NCBI GenBank assembly: GCA_020426345.1
Contig: JAGQQE010000007.1
Span: 1-47,380, forward strand
Origin: Planctomycetaceae bacterium
Lineage (GTDB): Bacteria; Planctomycetota; Planctomycetia; Planctomycetales; Planctomycetaceae
Length of the DNA: 47,380 bases
Direction: 5' to 3'
The notes beneath the pieces were generated by a model. That model made no database searches. It saw nothing but the letters and a program-made list of their open reading frames with translations, and was not told the origin of the DNA. The stretch's first letter is position 1, and every line of letters begins with the position of its first letter. Below are positions 17,167-26,401 of the stretch, in pieces. A program made the position numbers and the translations under genes.

Positions 17167-18183
17167 CTATTTGTGAATGACAACGGCGGTCATCCCTATC
17201 CCTTCCAGAAGCAGGTATCGCCCTTCATTGTCCGTCCTGTTGGGGACATTGACATACACCTCAATTTTCGGGGCACCTTCCTGCGTGAGCCGTGGCAGGA
17301 TATGGGTGACCTGTCCGACAAATCGCTCTCCGCGGAGAGATGATGCACGTCCGGGAACTGCGGCTGCTTCCGCGAAATTCTCCGGTGTGGCACTGCTTTG
17401 TACAGGTGAGGCACTGCCACCGCCTGGGAACTGGGACAGAATTCCACCGTTTGTTTGTGGATTCGGTACCGGAGAAGGTGCTGTCGGATTTGCCGCGTGC
17501 CCGGTTGCCGTGAGCTCGACTTCGTCACCGACGGAGATGCTTCCGAAGTAGGACTGGTCGATATCCAGAACAGCTCGAACAACAGACAAATCTGCCACAG
17601 TCAGCACTGGGTCACCCTGCCGCACAGCCTGTCCCGGGAAGCAATGAACTTTCGTCACAACTCCATTGATCGGAGCTTCCACTGTGTACTGCTTGAGTTC
17701 CACTCGCTTTGTTTCGGCCTCCAGGCCAAGAATGGTTTTTTCTTCGGATGCCTTTGCGAGCTGGGCTGCGGCCTTGTCGACTTCCAGTTTCGCACGCCGG
17801 ATTTCTGTTTCAGTAAAGGTTCCGGGAGACTGTTGATTGGCCGACTCCTGAACCTCGAGGTCCGCTTCGGCTGAAGCCTGAGCGATTTTGGCGAAGTCAA
17901 TTTCTGTGGTCGACGCCGCTTTCTTTTCCAGATGGGCGAGCTGTGCCTGTATTAGCTCGTCGTCCAATCGAATCACGATATCACCGATGCGGACCATCCG
18001 ACCTTCTTCAACCGGATTCACGAAAGTCAGGTGACCGGGGATCTGGGTCGAAAGGGGGATCTCCTTGAGAATGCGGATCGAGCAGTTGTGGGCGGGCACG
18101 CGTTGCTGCCCCGTCGCATCCGGTGCGGCGATGCTGGCTATCGCGCCGGCAATCGCAAGCGTAATGGCGAAACGAACCTGCAT
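17167..18183 (-). CDS. HlyD family periplasmic adaptor
   Basis: A 338-residue membrane-fusion protein. Start ATG 18183 follows AAAGGA and gives a signal peptide (MQVRFAITLAIAGAIASIAA). The lipoyl-like half-motifs are VEEGRMVRIGDIVIRLDDEL and APINGVVTKVHCFPGQAVRQ, flanking a helical hairpin with heptads. A beta-barrel follows (LDIDQSYFGSISVGDEVELT). A Pro/Gly/Ser-rich insertion (about 245-285) interrupts the C-terminal part. It lies between the PP2C gene and the M50/HlyD gene with short gaps, suggesting one envelope complex; no ABC ATPase or outer-membrane channel is nearby. Confidence 0.88.
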   Translation of the reverse strand: MQVRFAITLAIAGAIASIAAPDATGQQRVPAHNCSIRILKEIPLSTQIPGHLTFVNPVEEGRMVRIGDIVIRLDDELIQAQLAHLEKKAASTTEIDFAKIAQASAEADLEVQESANQQSPGTFTETEIRRAKLEVDKAAAQLAKASEEKTILGLEAETKRVELKQYTVEAPINGVVTKVHCFPGQAVRQGDPVLTVADLSVVRAVLDIDQSYFGSISVGDEVELTATGHAANPTAPSPVPNPQTNGGILSQFPGGGSASPVQSSATPENFAEAAAVPGRASSLRGERFVGQVTHILPRLTQEGAPKIEVYVNVPNRTDNEGRYLLLEGIGMTAVVIHK

Positions 18184-18267
18184 TGTCAGTCCTTTCGGGC
18201 GGCTATCGCCCATGAGTTATCTTTGAGCCATTCGTGGCTGAATTTCTATTCATCGTACAACCGAATG

Positions 18268-19029
18268 TCAGTCAACCAGCACGACGACACAGGAGATGTT
18301 ATCCCGTGACCCGCCTTCCTGGGCAGCAGCGACAACGGTCTCTGCAATTGCCTGAGGGTCATCTGATGATTGCAGCAATTCAGCAATCTTGTCGTCTGGT
18401 ATTCCGTCTGTTACGCCGTCCGAACACAGGAGGAACCGGTCGCCAGGTTGTGGAGTGATCTCTGCCGCATTTGAGCCCGCAGAGCCATCTCGAGTCCCGA
18501 GATAACGGTACAGAACATTACGGTATCGATGCGTTCTGGCCTCAGTGGCCGAGATTGTACCTGCTTCAATCAACGCCTGTGTCAAAGAATGGTCCGTCGT
18601 AATCTGCTTCAGCTTTCCCGCACGCAGTTCGTAGGCGCGGCTGTCGCCTATGCCACCCACGAAAAATTGATTGCCTGCTTTCACCAGAAAAACGACCGTC
18701 GTCCCCATGTTGCGATAGCTTGGGTTGACCTCGCTGAGTGCCATAATTTCGGAGTTGGCGTGATGAATGGACTGATCGATCGCATCTACTATTCCAGCGC
18801 TTTCTCCGCCGGAAAAATCGACCAGTTGCAACAGCTTCTGCGGTATCAGTTCGACCGCGAGCGCGCTGGCTTTTTCGCCGGCACTTTGGCCGCCCATGCC
18901 ATCGGCGACGATGACAAAGCGATGCTCTTCGTCAACGACCAGGCTGTCTTCGTTGTTCTCACGAAAATTGCCTGTAATGCTGACCTGACCAGTCCTGATT
19001 GAAACCATCTGTATGCTCGCCGGCGACAT
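18268..19029 (-). CDS. PP2C-family protein Ser/Thr phosphatase
   Basis: A 253-residue soluble phosphatase of the Stp1/PPM class, which removes phosphate from Ser/Thr using two metal ions. Family motifs appear in order: RENNEDSLVV, VIVADGMGGQSAGEKAS, GIGDSRAYELR, TTDHSLTQALIEAG, FLLCSDGVTDGI and GSRDNISCVVVLVD. All Asp residues expected for metal binding are present. ATG 19029 has GAGGG upstream. It is first in the minus-strand set ahead of the HlyD adaptor and the M50/HlyD hybrid. No partner kinase is encoded in the window. Confidence 0.95.
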   Translation of the reverse strand: MSPASIQMVSIRTGQVSITGNFRENNEDSLVVDEEHRFVIVADGMGGQSAGEKASALAVELIPQKLLQLVDFSGGESAGIVDAIDQSIHHANSEIMALSEVNPSYRNMGTTVVFLVKAGNQFFVGGIGDSRAYELRAGKLKQITTDHSLTQALIEAGTISATEARTHRYRNVLYRYLGTRDGSAGSNAAEITPQPGDRFLLCSDGVTDGIPDDKIAELLQSSDDPQAIAETVVAAAQEGGSRDNISCVVVLVD

Positions 19030-19117
19030 GTGAAGTCGCCCTCAAACCGAAAAGTAAAGATACAAAACACAGGTCAATGATACGGGATCTGGAAACAGGG
19101 GAAAACCTAAAAGCAGC

Positions 19118-19864
19118 TCACCGGACCGTTGCCCCGCATATTGTCTCGAAGACACTTTGAAGCCCCAGTGTCGTCGCACTGATCAGGAGTTCGCCCGCTT
19201 CGAATCCTGTGGTGGCCCCCAGCATTCTTGCCTGACTATCCACGAGTTTAAAGACCCGTTCCTTCCCCGGTGGAAATTGAGTCTTATAGCAGCGGATCGA
19301 ATCTAGCTTCGTTTCCAGTGTTTCGGAAATATCCGAAACGAATTCTCCCCCACCTTCCGGGCGGCTGAGATTCTGAAGTCCCAGTGGGTACCAAAGCTGT
19401 CGATCAATTCGATGGACGGGCAGTTCGTCGAAGTACTGATCCCACTTGGACAGCCGGGAATAGAAAATGGCCGCATCGGTGATTTGCATCGCCTGCCAGT
19501 GATCCGGTGAAGCCAGTGGAGTCTTGTCCGCAATTCCGATGACCAGTCTTGGACGATAAATTCTGAAAATCTTGGCGAGATCAACTCTCGCTTCGAACGA
19601 ATCGAATAAGCGGCGATTGGGTAAATTGAGTGTGTGTCGAACGTGAACGCCCAACGCATCCGCGGCTTGTCGTGCCTCTTCAAGTCGGATTTGAGGATCG
19701 GGGCACAGGGGTGTGGGTTCACCGTCGGTGAGGTCAACGATGCCAACACGCTGTCCTTGCTGCACCATCCGCGCGAGCGTACCGCCACAGCCAATTTCCA
19801 CGTCGTCCGGGTGAGCACCGACGGCGATGACATCGAGTGGTTCGGGAAGTTCCTGGTGTGACAT
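19118..19864 (-). CDS. PIG-L/LmbE family deacetylase (BshB1-like)
   Basis: A 248-residue zinc-dependent N-deacetylase fold. The metal-binding signature is [13 protein letters not shown] at 17-29, and the later His sits in ASPDHWQAM. Segments [13 protein letters not shown] and [14 protein letters not shown] resemble BshB1, which deacetylates GlcNAc-malate in bacillithiol synthesis. Other LmbE enzymes act on mycothiol precursors, lipids or sugars, so the substrate is not proven and no bshA or bshC is visible here. It follows the OmpA-like lipoprotein gene by 39 bases on the same strand. Confidence 0.88.
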   Translation of the reverse strand: MSHQELPEPLDVIAVGAHPDDVEIGCGGTLARMVQQGQRVGIVDLTDGEPTPLCPDPQIRLEEARQAADALGVHVRHTLNLPNRRLFDSFEARVDLAKIFRIYRPRLVIGIADKTPLASPDHWQAMQITDAAIFYSRLSKWDQYFDELPVHRIDRQLWYPLGLQNLSRPEGGGEFVSDISETLETKLDSIRCYKTQFPPGKERVFKLVDSQARMLGATTGFEAGELLISATTLGLQSVFETICGATVR

Positions 19865-19903
19865 GATCGAGTGTCTTCCGGATCGGTTGTGACACGGCGT
19901 TTG

Positions 19904-20713
19904 CTATCGGACGGCAGATACCGGATCCCATTTGGCCGTATTGATGTCTGAAGGCACAATATAAAGCTCGACACGGCGATTTCTCTGTCGAGCTGTTTCG
20001 GCAACCGACGCTTCAACCGGCTGAAACTCGCCATAGCCCATCGAAGCGATGCGTTCGGGGCTGACACCACGTTTAGTCAGCTCCAGAATGACGGCGTCGG
20101 CTCTATCCGTTGACAGGTGCCAGTTGGTCGGATGTTTTCGAGCGGTCTCTCCTCGAACGATCTGCTGATCGTCCGTATGACCGACAATCAGGATTTTCAT
20201 TCCGAGGGCCGCTCCGGAATTCACTGTGGACGCGAAGTCGGCAATGATCGGTTCTGCTTCCGCCCGGATAGCGTCGCTGCCCAGATCGAACAGGATGTCC
20301 TGACGGAATTTGTTCAGCCCGGTACCAGCATCGTAGATAAATCCATCAGGCGTCAGGTCCGCTCCGGGAATTCCGCCTGCCAGAAGCGGGTCCGTTCCCG
20401 TCAGTGCCCTGGCATATCGGTCGGTGAGCTCTCCGCGTTCAGCCAGCAGGTTTTCGACGCGCGCATTCGCGCTTTGTAATTGCGAATCTGTGTTGCTGAG
20501 GTTTTCTAACAGCATCTGTTTTTCTGATTCAGCGCTGGCCAGCATTTGCTGGGCCTGCATCTGAGATGACAACAGACGCTGGTTCTCGGCGTAAAGTTCG
20601 CGAGCATGTAATTGAGAGGCAGCCAGCTCATTCGTTGAGCGACCACCGAACAGACAACAGCCGGAGCTCGTTGCCAGCAATGCTGTAGCGATGCAAAGTT
20701 GAAGTGTTTTCAT
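19904..20713 (-). CDS. OmpA-family peptidoglycan-binding lipoprotein
   Basis: A 269-residue lipoprotein. ATG 20713 gives a signal peptide ending in SSGC (Cys19), the likely lipidation site. A coiled coil follows (about 35-115, Gln/Glu/Leu-rich), then a C-terminal OmpA/MotB-type domain with an intact peptidoglycan-binding signature: ILIVGHTDDQQI, then TNWHLSTDRADAVI, then GYGEFQPVE and RNRRVELYIV. The start rests on GATGAG upstream; the frame stays open for 95 codons further up, without signal-peptide features. It would tether the outer membrane to the wall. This domain is closer to the MotB consensus than those of the two MotB-like proteins at 13278 and 13942. Confidence 0.9.
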   Translation of the reverse strand: MKTLQLCIATALLATSSGCCLFGGRSTNELAASQLHARELYAENQRLLSSQMQAQQMLASAESEKQMLLENLSNTDSQLQSANARVENLLAERGELTDRYARALTGTDPLLAGGIPGADLTPDGFIYDAGTGLNKFRQDILFDLGSDAIRAEAEPIIADFASTVNSGAALGMKILIVGHTDDQQIVRGETARKHPTNWHLSTDRADAVILELTKRGVSPERIASMGYGEFQPVEASVAETARQRNRRVELYIVPSDINTAKWDPVSAVR

Positions 20714-21263
20714 TGCAAATCTCATCCGTGATTTGACGAAACCGAACCAGCAGGTGATCTGCCGCCAGAACCTGCAACAACAATCTTTGCTGTCGCCATT
20801 CCGGCGCGTTCGGACGCGGCTGTGGCAGAGGTTACCTGGCACGGTTAAGCATCCCGAGATCACCTTTGGTAGAAATGGCCAGATTTCGAAGACACGTCGG
20901 ACGGCATACCCTTTGGACGATCGTAAATCCGCAGATGCTGCCGAATACAGTCGTCCGACAAGCCTGTTTCTCACGAGGGGAGACTTGCGAATCGGCAAAA
21001 ATGGCCAGTTCGCTGGAGCCCGTCTACGCCCGGTGGTTCACAGACAGCGGCAGATTCTTCAAAGAATGACCGCTGTGGGCAGGGCCTCGCCCGTCTGCAT
21101 ACCTCCCATCTTGCCCGCAAACGGTGACACAGGTTTTGCGGATGCAATGTTGCAAGTCGGCGGGTTTTGCCTCCGTGCGCACGCGAACGATGACACGTCC
21201 GGCGATGCAGGCGCAGACAAGTCTGGCGTCAGTGGGACGCTTTCGTGAGATTCCTACGGTCGA
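20714..21263. other. 550-bp gap without a recognised gene
   Basis: This lies between two minus-strand genes. A 171-codon plus-strand frame (20733-21248) and a minus-strand frame continuous with the OmpA-type gene are open, but both are Arg/Gln-rich, lack family motifs and lack good ribosome sites. No tRNA, terminator or repeat was seen. It may hold the promoter of the lipoprotein gene. Confidence 0.4.
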
Positions 21264-24200
21264 TTAATTGTCCGTTTCCGCAGCCGGCTGTTCGGCTGGA
21301 GCGGAATCCTGCGATTCGTTCTTCGGCTCACCCTGAGTCGGTGGCGTTTCTGCAGGCGTTTCTTGCAGAGCAGGCTCCGGGCTACGAACCGCAGGTTTGC
21401 CAGCTGTGTCCGGCGCAGCCGTCACGGAGCCTCCATCGGTGTTTGCGGAATTGTCAGCGAAAGCGACGAATTCGAAATCTTCCCACGGGGAATAGCTGTG
21501 TTCTTCAATGAACTTCAGCCCGTCTCTATCCATGAGTGAGAGATAGTACGATGCAAGATTTCGGCTTGCGGATTCTCCATCTTCGACAATGATTGCCTGA
21601 AGAATCAGTCGCGCAGCCTGGACGTTCCCGTCTTCGATATGGCAAAGTGCAATCAGGAATCGGACCTCAGATTCAGCTCGAGCCACTCCGGCAACCGGCA
21701 GTTGCAGGGAACTGAGGTGCCCGATCGGCCACTGTGAGATCATGGCCTGCGGCAGCAAATTCACTTCACTGGCAAGCGGGGCAGATAACAGAACGCCCCG
21801 GTACGGTTCCGGAGAAGCCTTTGCCTGTTCGATTTCTTTCAGCTGAATGGACAGCATTTCGATGGCTGACTGGTAGTCGGCGATAGAAAGCTGACTGATG
21901 GCTCCTCCGAGGTGCCATTGCATCCCGGGGAATGCATCCGGCTGATCCCTCGCGATGCGAGCGAATGACGTGACAGAACGGTAGCCATTCTCAACATCGC
22001 CGGATTCCAGCAGCAAAGCCCCCATCAGGGTCTGCCCCATTGGATTTTGCTGCACAATGACGTCGTGGTCCTTCATGATTCCCAGGGCCTGAAGTGGGAA
22101 ACCGGCCTGAATCAAAGAAGAAGCCAGACCGATGATTGCGTTGCCTTTCTCCGTAGCATCTTCCGGCAGCGGTTTGGATTTCATCATCTCTTCCAGACGC
22201 TGCTGATTATCCTTCACAACGTCGGAAAGCGCATTACGAGTGTCACGCATCTCTTTGATGAGCGTTTCCTGTTGGATTGTCTTACGGCCGGATCCCTGCA
22301 AAGAAAGCCATTTCTCCAGGGCGGCCAATGCCAGGTCCTGTTTATTGCGGGACGAATACAACTGGTAAAGGATCCCCCAAACATCAACGTCGTCGGGATT
22401 TCTATTGAGCGACTGGCGAAGTGCCATCACGCTTTGCATGTACCGAAGTTCCTCCCGCGTGGAGGAACTACCTTCAGGTTGAACGCCGGACAGGATGCCT
22501 TCGATATTGTTAATCTGCCGATAGCATTCACCGAGAAGGCGATACCCATAACTGTTTTGAGGGTCGGTGTAGAGAGACTGATTGAGTTCGCGGATGGCCA
22601 GCGTGGTGAGCGAAAGGCTCGCAATGACCTGATCGAGCGACTGCATCTGGCCACCGGACAGTCGCAGATAATGTTCGGCCTGGCGAACGTGCTCGTCCTG
22701 GCTCGGCCGTTTTCGGTAGATCCATGTTTCGTAGAAATCGGGAGTTCTGGCAAAATCGACGCGCACAGCGGGCGTGCTTTCCGCCTCCTGAAACGCCTGA
22801 ACACCGAATGCTGGAAGTTTTTTGGCTCGTTCTGCCTGAGGTAAGTCCGGTGAAACCCGCTCCAGAAATGCAGCGGACGGTCCCAGTTCGACAAGAAGCC
22901 AGTCCGGCCGCGTGGCGAGCATCTGGATTGACTGATAGTCAGGAACTCCGGGAGGAGCCAGACGCGGCATCATATGGGTGACGTTAAGTTCTTCGACGTA
23001 CTGTGTCGCGGCCGCGAGCTCTTCTTCCTGCTTCTTCTTTTCCTCGTCCTCGATGGCTGGTTGAGGCGGACGCAGGTAATTTCGCAGGATCATGCGATGT
23101 CGAGCGGTAATGGAATCCGGATTGCTCATCCGTCCGAATGGAATAATCCGGCTGTCGATAGCACTCTTGCGTCCATGCCAGATCAGGATATCACCCTGAT
23201 CGATACGCGTATGAAGGATACGGGCGTCTTCCGGGATCTCCGCCAGTTGCTCGCCGATCGTGCGAATCGTTGTCTTTGTGTCTTCTTCGAATCCAAGTCC
23301 AACAGGCGTATTGCCTGGCAGGCGACCTGCAACCACGCAAAAGCCCAGGAACGCGAATACGAATACAGTGACGGCCCTGCCACCGCGCGAAAACATCAGC
23401 TCTTTCGTGTCCACCGAATACTGAAGGTTGAAGTTGCGTCGATACCATCGCTGGATCACGGTTCCTGAAATCACCGCTGCTGTCAGCGCGGTGACTGGCA
23501 ATTCGTGTGTCGCATAGATCGCCAGCACAGAGAGTCCTGCCAGCATGAAAGCAAATCCTCGATCAGCAGCACTTCGCGACAGAATCAGGGCGATGACGGC
23601 GATCAGAATAAGAGTAATTCCAGCGATTTGCGTGTGGTCAAACAGTGTAAACGCGTCGGGGTCGAGCATCGAGAAATAGTCGACGCGGTTATCGAAGCTA
23701 ACACCAGCCAGTGAAGACATTAACGGGCGCTGCTCCTGCATCGTTGGATACTCAACTGAGTAAATGGATGTTGCAGAAAGCAGCGAATTCAATGGAAACG
23801 GATTCAGCAGGAGAGCGGCGACTGCAAGAGCGGCTGCGAGACCCAGGCCCTGCCCCGCAGGCATTGTTTCTGGTGGCTTACCGGCATCAACAGCTGACTC
23901 GCGGCGGCTGCGCACAGTCATCAGACCGATCGCGTACAGCACTGTTGCAAGGGAGCCAATCCACGCGCGGGGATCAAGGTTTGCCCATACGGCGATCAGC
24001 AAAGGTAGTTTCCACGTGATGCCTTTGACCACTCCTTCGCGATGCTGATGCAGGATTGCCATCAGAATGACCATGCCCAGCAGAGTGATGATTTCGGTTG
24101 ATACCGTGAAATCGCCGGAACAAGCGACTATGGCGAACACCGCGCAAATCGAATTCCACCAGGTGGGCATCTCCGGTACTGAGATTCGGGAGAGGATCCA

Positions 24201-24749
24201 TGCGGTGATGGCCGCAAGCAAAGCCTTGAAAACAGAGAGTCCGGCGTCACCTGCTGCCGACCAGACAAGACTGGTCAGGTGATCGAATAACCAACTGAGA
24301 TTGACGGCTGGTTTGCCTTCGGCCGAGAACGACAATGTATCGACTGCTGACGGCAGAAAACCGTCCGACTGCATTTGTTCGCCGGTCTTGATATGAACCA
24401 GCGTGCGTGTGTCGGACATCTTGCTGAATCCGAACAACAACGCCAGGAATATGGCCGCCCATCGAAGCATGAAATCGCCCCGAATCGCCTCTTCCTCAAC
24501 CAGTTCCGGAGTCAATGGTTCGATGTCCGGAAGTTCATCTTCCAGTTGGGGCGTCGTCGTGACTGAGGTCTCGGCGGTGATCGAGGTCTCGGCAGTGACC
24601 GAATCACTCGATGTCTCTTCGGAAGATGTCGAATTTGCCGACACCGCAGAGGCGTCGGGTTCTGGTGCCTCCGCATCCTGGGCCCCGGTGGGTTCAGCTC
24701 CGTTGGGGGAAGACTGTTCGTCAGCTGGCTTTTTCTGTTCGTCGGACAC
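21264..24749 (-). CDS. Large multipass membrane protein with GT-C-like and TPR-like parts
   Basis: An 1161-residue protein of unknown function. GTG 24749 is chosen because GAGAG precedes it; an in-frame upstream stretch without a good site is excluded. Residues 1-90 are acidic and Ser/Thr/Glu-rich, with a short repeat (TAETSITAETS) encoded by an 18-bp tandem at 24561-24596. Many hydrophobic segments follow over about 400 residues. Just after the first, the pattern DTLSFSAEGKPAVNLSWLFD resembles luminal loops of GT-C/DUF2723-type glycosyltransferases. The C-terminal half is soluble, with helix-pair repeats of TPR type (DVDVWGILYQLYSSRNKQDL) and an acidic Pro/Glu-rich tail. A role in envelope glycosylation is inference only. 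Confidence 0.75.
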   Translation of the reverse strand: MSDEQKKPADEQSSPNGAEPTGAQDAEAPEPDASAVSANSTSSEETSSDSVTAETSITAETSVTTTPQLEDELPDIEPLTPELVEEEAIRGDFMLRWAAIFLALLFGFSKMSDTRTLVHIKTGEQMQSDGFLPSAVDTLSFSAEGKPAVNLSWLFDHLTSLVWSAAGDAGLSVFKALLAAITAWILSRISVPEMPTWWNSICAVFAIVACSGDFTVSTEIITLLGMVILMAILHQHREGVVKGITWKLPLLIAVWANLDPRAWIGSLATVLYAIGLMTVRSRRESAVDAGKPPETMPAGQGLGLAAALAVAALLLNPFPLNSLLSATSIYSVEYPTMQEQRPLMSSLAGVSFDNRVDYFSMLDPDAFTLFDHTQIAGITLILIAVIALILSRSAADRGFAFMLAGLSVLAIYATHELPVTALTAAVISGTVIQRWYRRNFNLQYSVDTKELMFSRGGRAVTVFVFAFLGFCVVAGRLPGNTPVGLGFEEDTKTTIRTIGEQLAEIPEDARILHTRIDQGDILIWHGRKSAIDSRIIPFGRMSNPDSITARHRMILRNYLRPPQPAIEDEEKKKQEEELAAATQYVEELNVTHMMPRLAPPGVPDYQSIQMLATRPDWLLVELGPSAAFLERVSPDLPQAERAKKLPAFGVQAFQEAESTPAVRVDFARTPDFYETWIYRKRPSQDEHVRQAEHYLRLSGGQMQSLDQVIASLSLTTLAIRELNQSLYTDPQNSYGYRLLGECYRQINNIEGILSGVQPEGSSSTREELRYMQSVMALRQSLNRNPDDVDVWGILYQLYSSRNKQDLALAALEKWLSLQGSGRKTIQQETLIKEMRDTRNALSDVVKDNQQRLEEMMKSKPLPEDATEKGNAIIGLASSLIQAGFPLQALGIMKDHDVIVQQNPMGQTLMGALLLESGDVENGYRSVTSFARIARDQPDAFPGMQWHLGGAISQLSIADYQSAIEMLSIQLKEIEQAKASPEPYRGVLLSAPLASEVNLLPQAMISQWPIGHLSSLQLPVAGVARAESEVRFLIALCHIEDGNVQAARLILQAIIVEDGESASRNLASYYLSLMDRDGLKFIEEHSYSPWEDFEFVAFADNSANTDGGSVTAAPDTAGKPAVRSPEPALQETPAETPPTQGEPKNESQDSAPAEQPAAETDN

Positions 24750-25022
24750 GCGCCATCTCTCGCTTACAATTTGGGGAATGGGCACGTATGGATGGGATTG
24801 CCCCCTCCAGTTCATGCCCATTTCAGTCAATTCGGCAGTCACCCTGCCGCGCAGCGGTACTCTGAAGCGTGGGAGCTTAGCAATACGGTTCCCGGTTCGC
24901 CTCATTGACCATCAAAAGAGGTACGACAAGCGCTGCTTCTTCGTTGGCCCAATCTTACGACCCGACCCGCAGCGTCCGAATTCTGCGGGATTTATGGGTT
25001 CGTGCGACTCTGAGGGACACGA

Positions 25023-25763
25023 TTATTCGCGTTTGTGGCTCAAAAGCCACGAGTACAACTCAGGAGTTGCGTAGGTAGCGGACCAACAGTTGTGCCCGAT
25101 GTGTTCCATGGTGGTGAAACGAATTTTCGTGCCTCCGGCTGCTCGGATTGCATCGACCATCTCCACAGACTTCGAGAAGGGAACTGCACTGTCCTGATCG
25201 CCATGAAAGACCCAGATAGGCAGTGCCTTCAGGGCGTCAGCATCTTCTGGCTTTCCACCGCCGCAGACCGGAACGACTGCTGCGAATCGGGAAGGATGAT
25301 CGGCAGCCAGTCGCCAGGAACCGTAGCCTCCCATGCTGAGTCCCGTCAGATAAACACGATTCTGGTCTGCGTGATAGTTGCTGCCGATATGGTCGAGCAA
25401 CTCGACGAGTCGTTTCTGCTGCACTTCAGAGGACCATGCATCGTCGCGAGGGCATTGTGGTGAAACAAGAATGAAAGGAAACTGCTTGCCTTCGGCGGCC
25501 ATCATCGGTGGACCCCATTTGGCAACCAGAGACAGGGGACCATTGCTTTCTCCGCGACCGTGCAGGAAAAGTACAAATGGCAGCTTTGCAGCAGATGGGT
25601 CGTAGTCTTTGGGAAGATAAATCAGATAAGAAATGGAGCCACCGTCATTGGTAGCCAGTGTGGCTTCCACCTGCTGGCCGACGGCTGTTGTCAGCTTCTC
25701 CTGCGCATTTGCAGTTGCAAGACAGGACAAAGCGGCAAGCGAATATGCGATCAGGCGGTTCAT
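25023..25763 (-). CDS. Secreted alpha/beta-hydrolase (esterase-like)
   Basis: A 246-residue exported hydrolase. Signal peptide MNRLIAYSLAALSCLATANA is followed by a compact alpha/beta fold. FVLFLHGRGE forms the oxyanion region, G141-L-S-M-G-G holds the nucleophile Ser143, HGDQDSAVP supplies Asp191, and EHIGHNCW supplies His224. It resembles the phospholipase/carboxylesterase and PHB-depolymerase-like proteins common in planctomycetes, which can act on feruloyl, acetyl or short acyl esters. It stands alone, 273 bases upstream of the large membrane-protein gene and just after the scramblase-like gene on the same strand. Confidence 0.88.
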   Translation of the reverse strand: MNRLIAYSLAALSCLATANAQEKLTTAVGQQVEATLATNDGGSISYLIYLPKDYDPSAAKLPFVLFLHGRGESNGPLSLVAKWGPPMMAAEGKQFPFILVSPQCPRDDAWSSEVQQKRLVELLDHIGSNYHADQNRVYLTGLSMGGYGSWRLAADHPSRFAAVVPVCGGGKPEDADALKALPIWVFHGDQDSAVPFSKSVEMVDAIRAAGGTKIRFTTMEHIGHNCWSATYATPELYSWLLSHKRE

Positions 25764-25766
25764 TGT

Positions 25767-26357
25767 TCAGCGTTCCTTTAAGACCATGTCGATGCACATA
25801 ACAGCGCCGAGGATCAGGCCTCGGATTGGGTTATCCCGCGGCACAGAATCCGCGATTTCCAGAATGTAGTTGTCGGCCGATGTAAAAAGCTCTTTGCCCA
25901 GCCCCGCCCACTTCTTGGTAACGCGAGCCAGTTCGACGTCGTCCGCCCTGAAACTGAAGTCCCAGCCCGTCCATTTTCCTTTGAGCGTGCAAAGAGTCTG
26001 GTCGTCCGGGCCAAGGACATTGAATGCACCACCGATTGAGAAGAGCTTCTGTTTGAAGCCACCGATTTTCTGGCCATGATCGTCGTGGACATCAACCTTT
26101 GAAAGGAACAGTGAAATCCCGCGTGAGACGTTTAAGACGGGTTCCCCTGATGGTGTCGCCAGTTCAATGGCGAACGGCGTCATGGTCTTGTATTCGGAGA
26201 AACGAAACAGTCGCGTCAACGCTCCAAGATTTGGTTCTCGGCATTCGATGAGCAATTCACCTGTTTCGGGGGCGAATATGTCAAAGTTGTTGGCCGCCTT
26301 GAACATGGCAACATGCTCTTTGACGAGATACAGATTGTGGTTCAGGACGGGGTGCAT
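25767..26357 (-). CDS. LURP-one/phospholipid scramblase-related protein
   Basis: A 196-residue protein with the repeated beta-strand pattern of the LURP-one/scramblase superfamily: NNFDIFAPETGELLIECREP, then PVLNVSRGISLFLSKVDVHD, GQKIGGFKQKLFSIGGAFNV, LCTLKGKWTGWDFSF and TKKWAGLGKELFTSADNYIL. The Trp-containing strand KWTGWDF and the C-terminal hydrophobic segment GLILGAVMCIDMVL fit the family. Bacterial members have no settled function. It ends 4 bases before the esterase start and follows pilT by 44 bases, so the three may be co-transcribed. Confidence 0.8.
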   Translation of the reverse strand: MHPVLNHNLYLVKEHVAMFKAANNFDIFAPETGELLIECREPNLGALTRLFRFSEYKTMTPFAIELATPSGEPVLNVSRGISLFLSKVDVHDDHGQKIGGFKQKLFSIGGAFNVLGPDDQTLCTLKGKWTGWDFSFRADDVELARVTKKWAGLGKELFTSADNYILEIADSVPRDNPIRGLILGAVMCIDMVLKER

Positions 26358-26401
26358 TCACCCGAGCTCCGTTGGAGTATCGTTTCCGGGTTTGATTGGA
26401 A

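Noticed and set aside
20733-21248. 171-codon plus-strand frame in the lipoprotein/large-gene gap
   Set aside because: Composition is Arg/Gln-rich, no motif or good ribosome site, and flanking genes run the other way.
22047-22844. Long plus-strand frame opposite the large membrane-protein gene
   Set aside because: It is antisense to a gene with clear membrane and repeat structure and has no recognisable domain.
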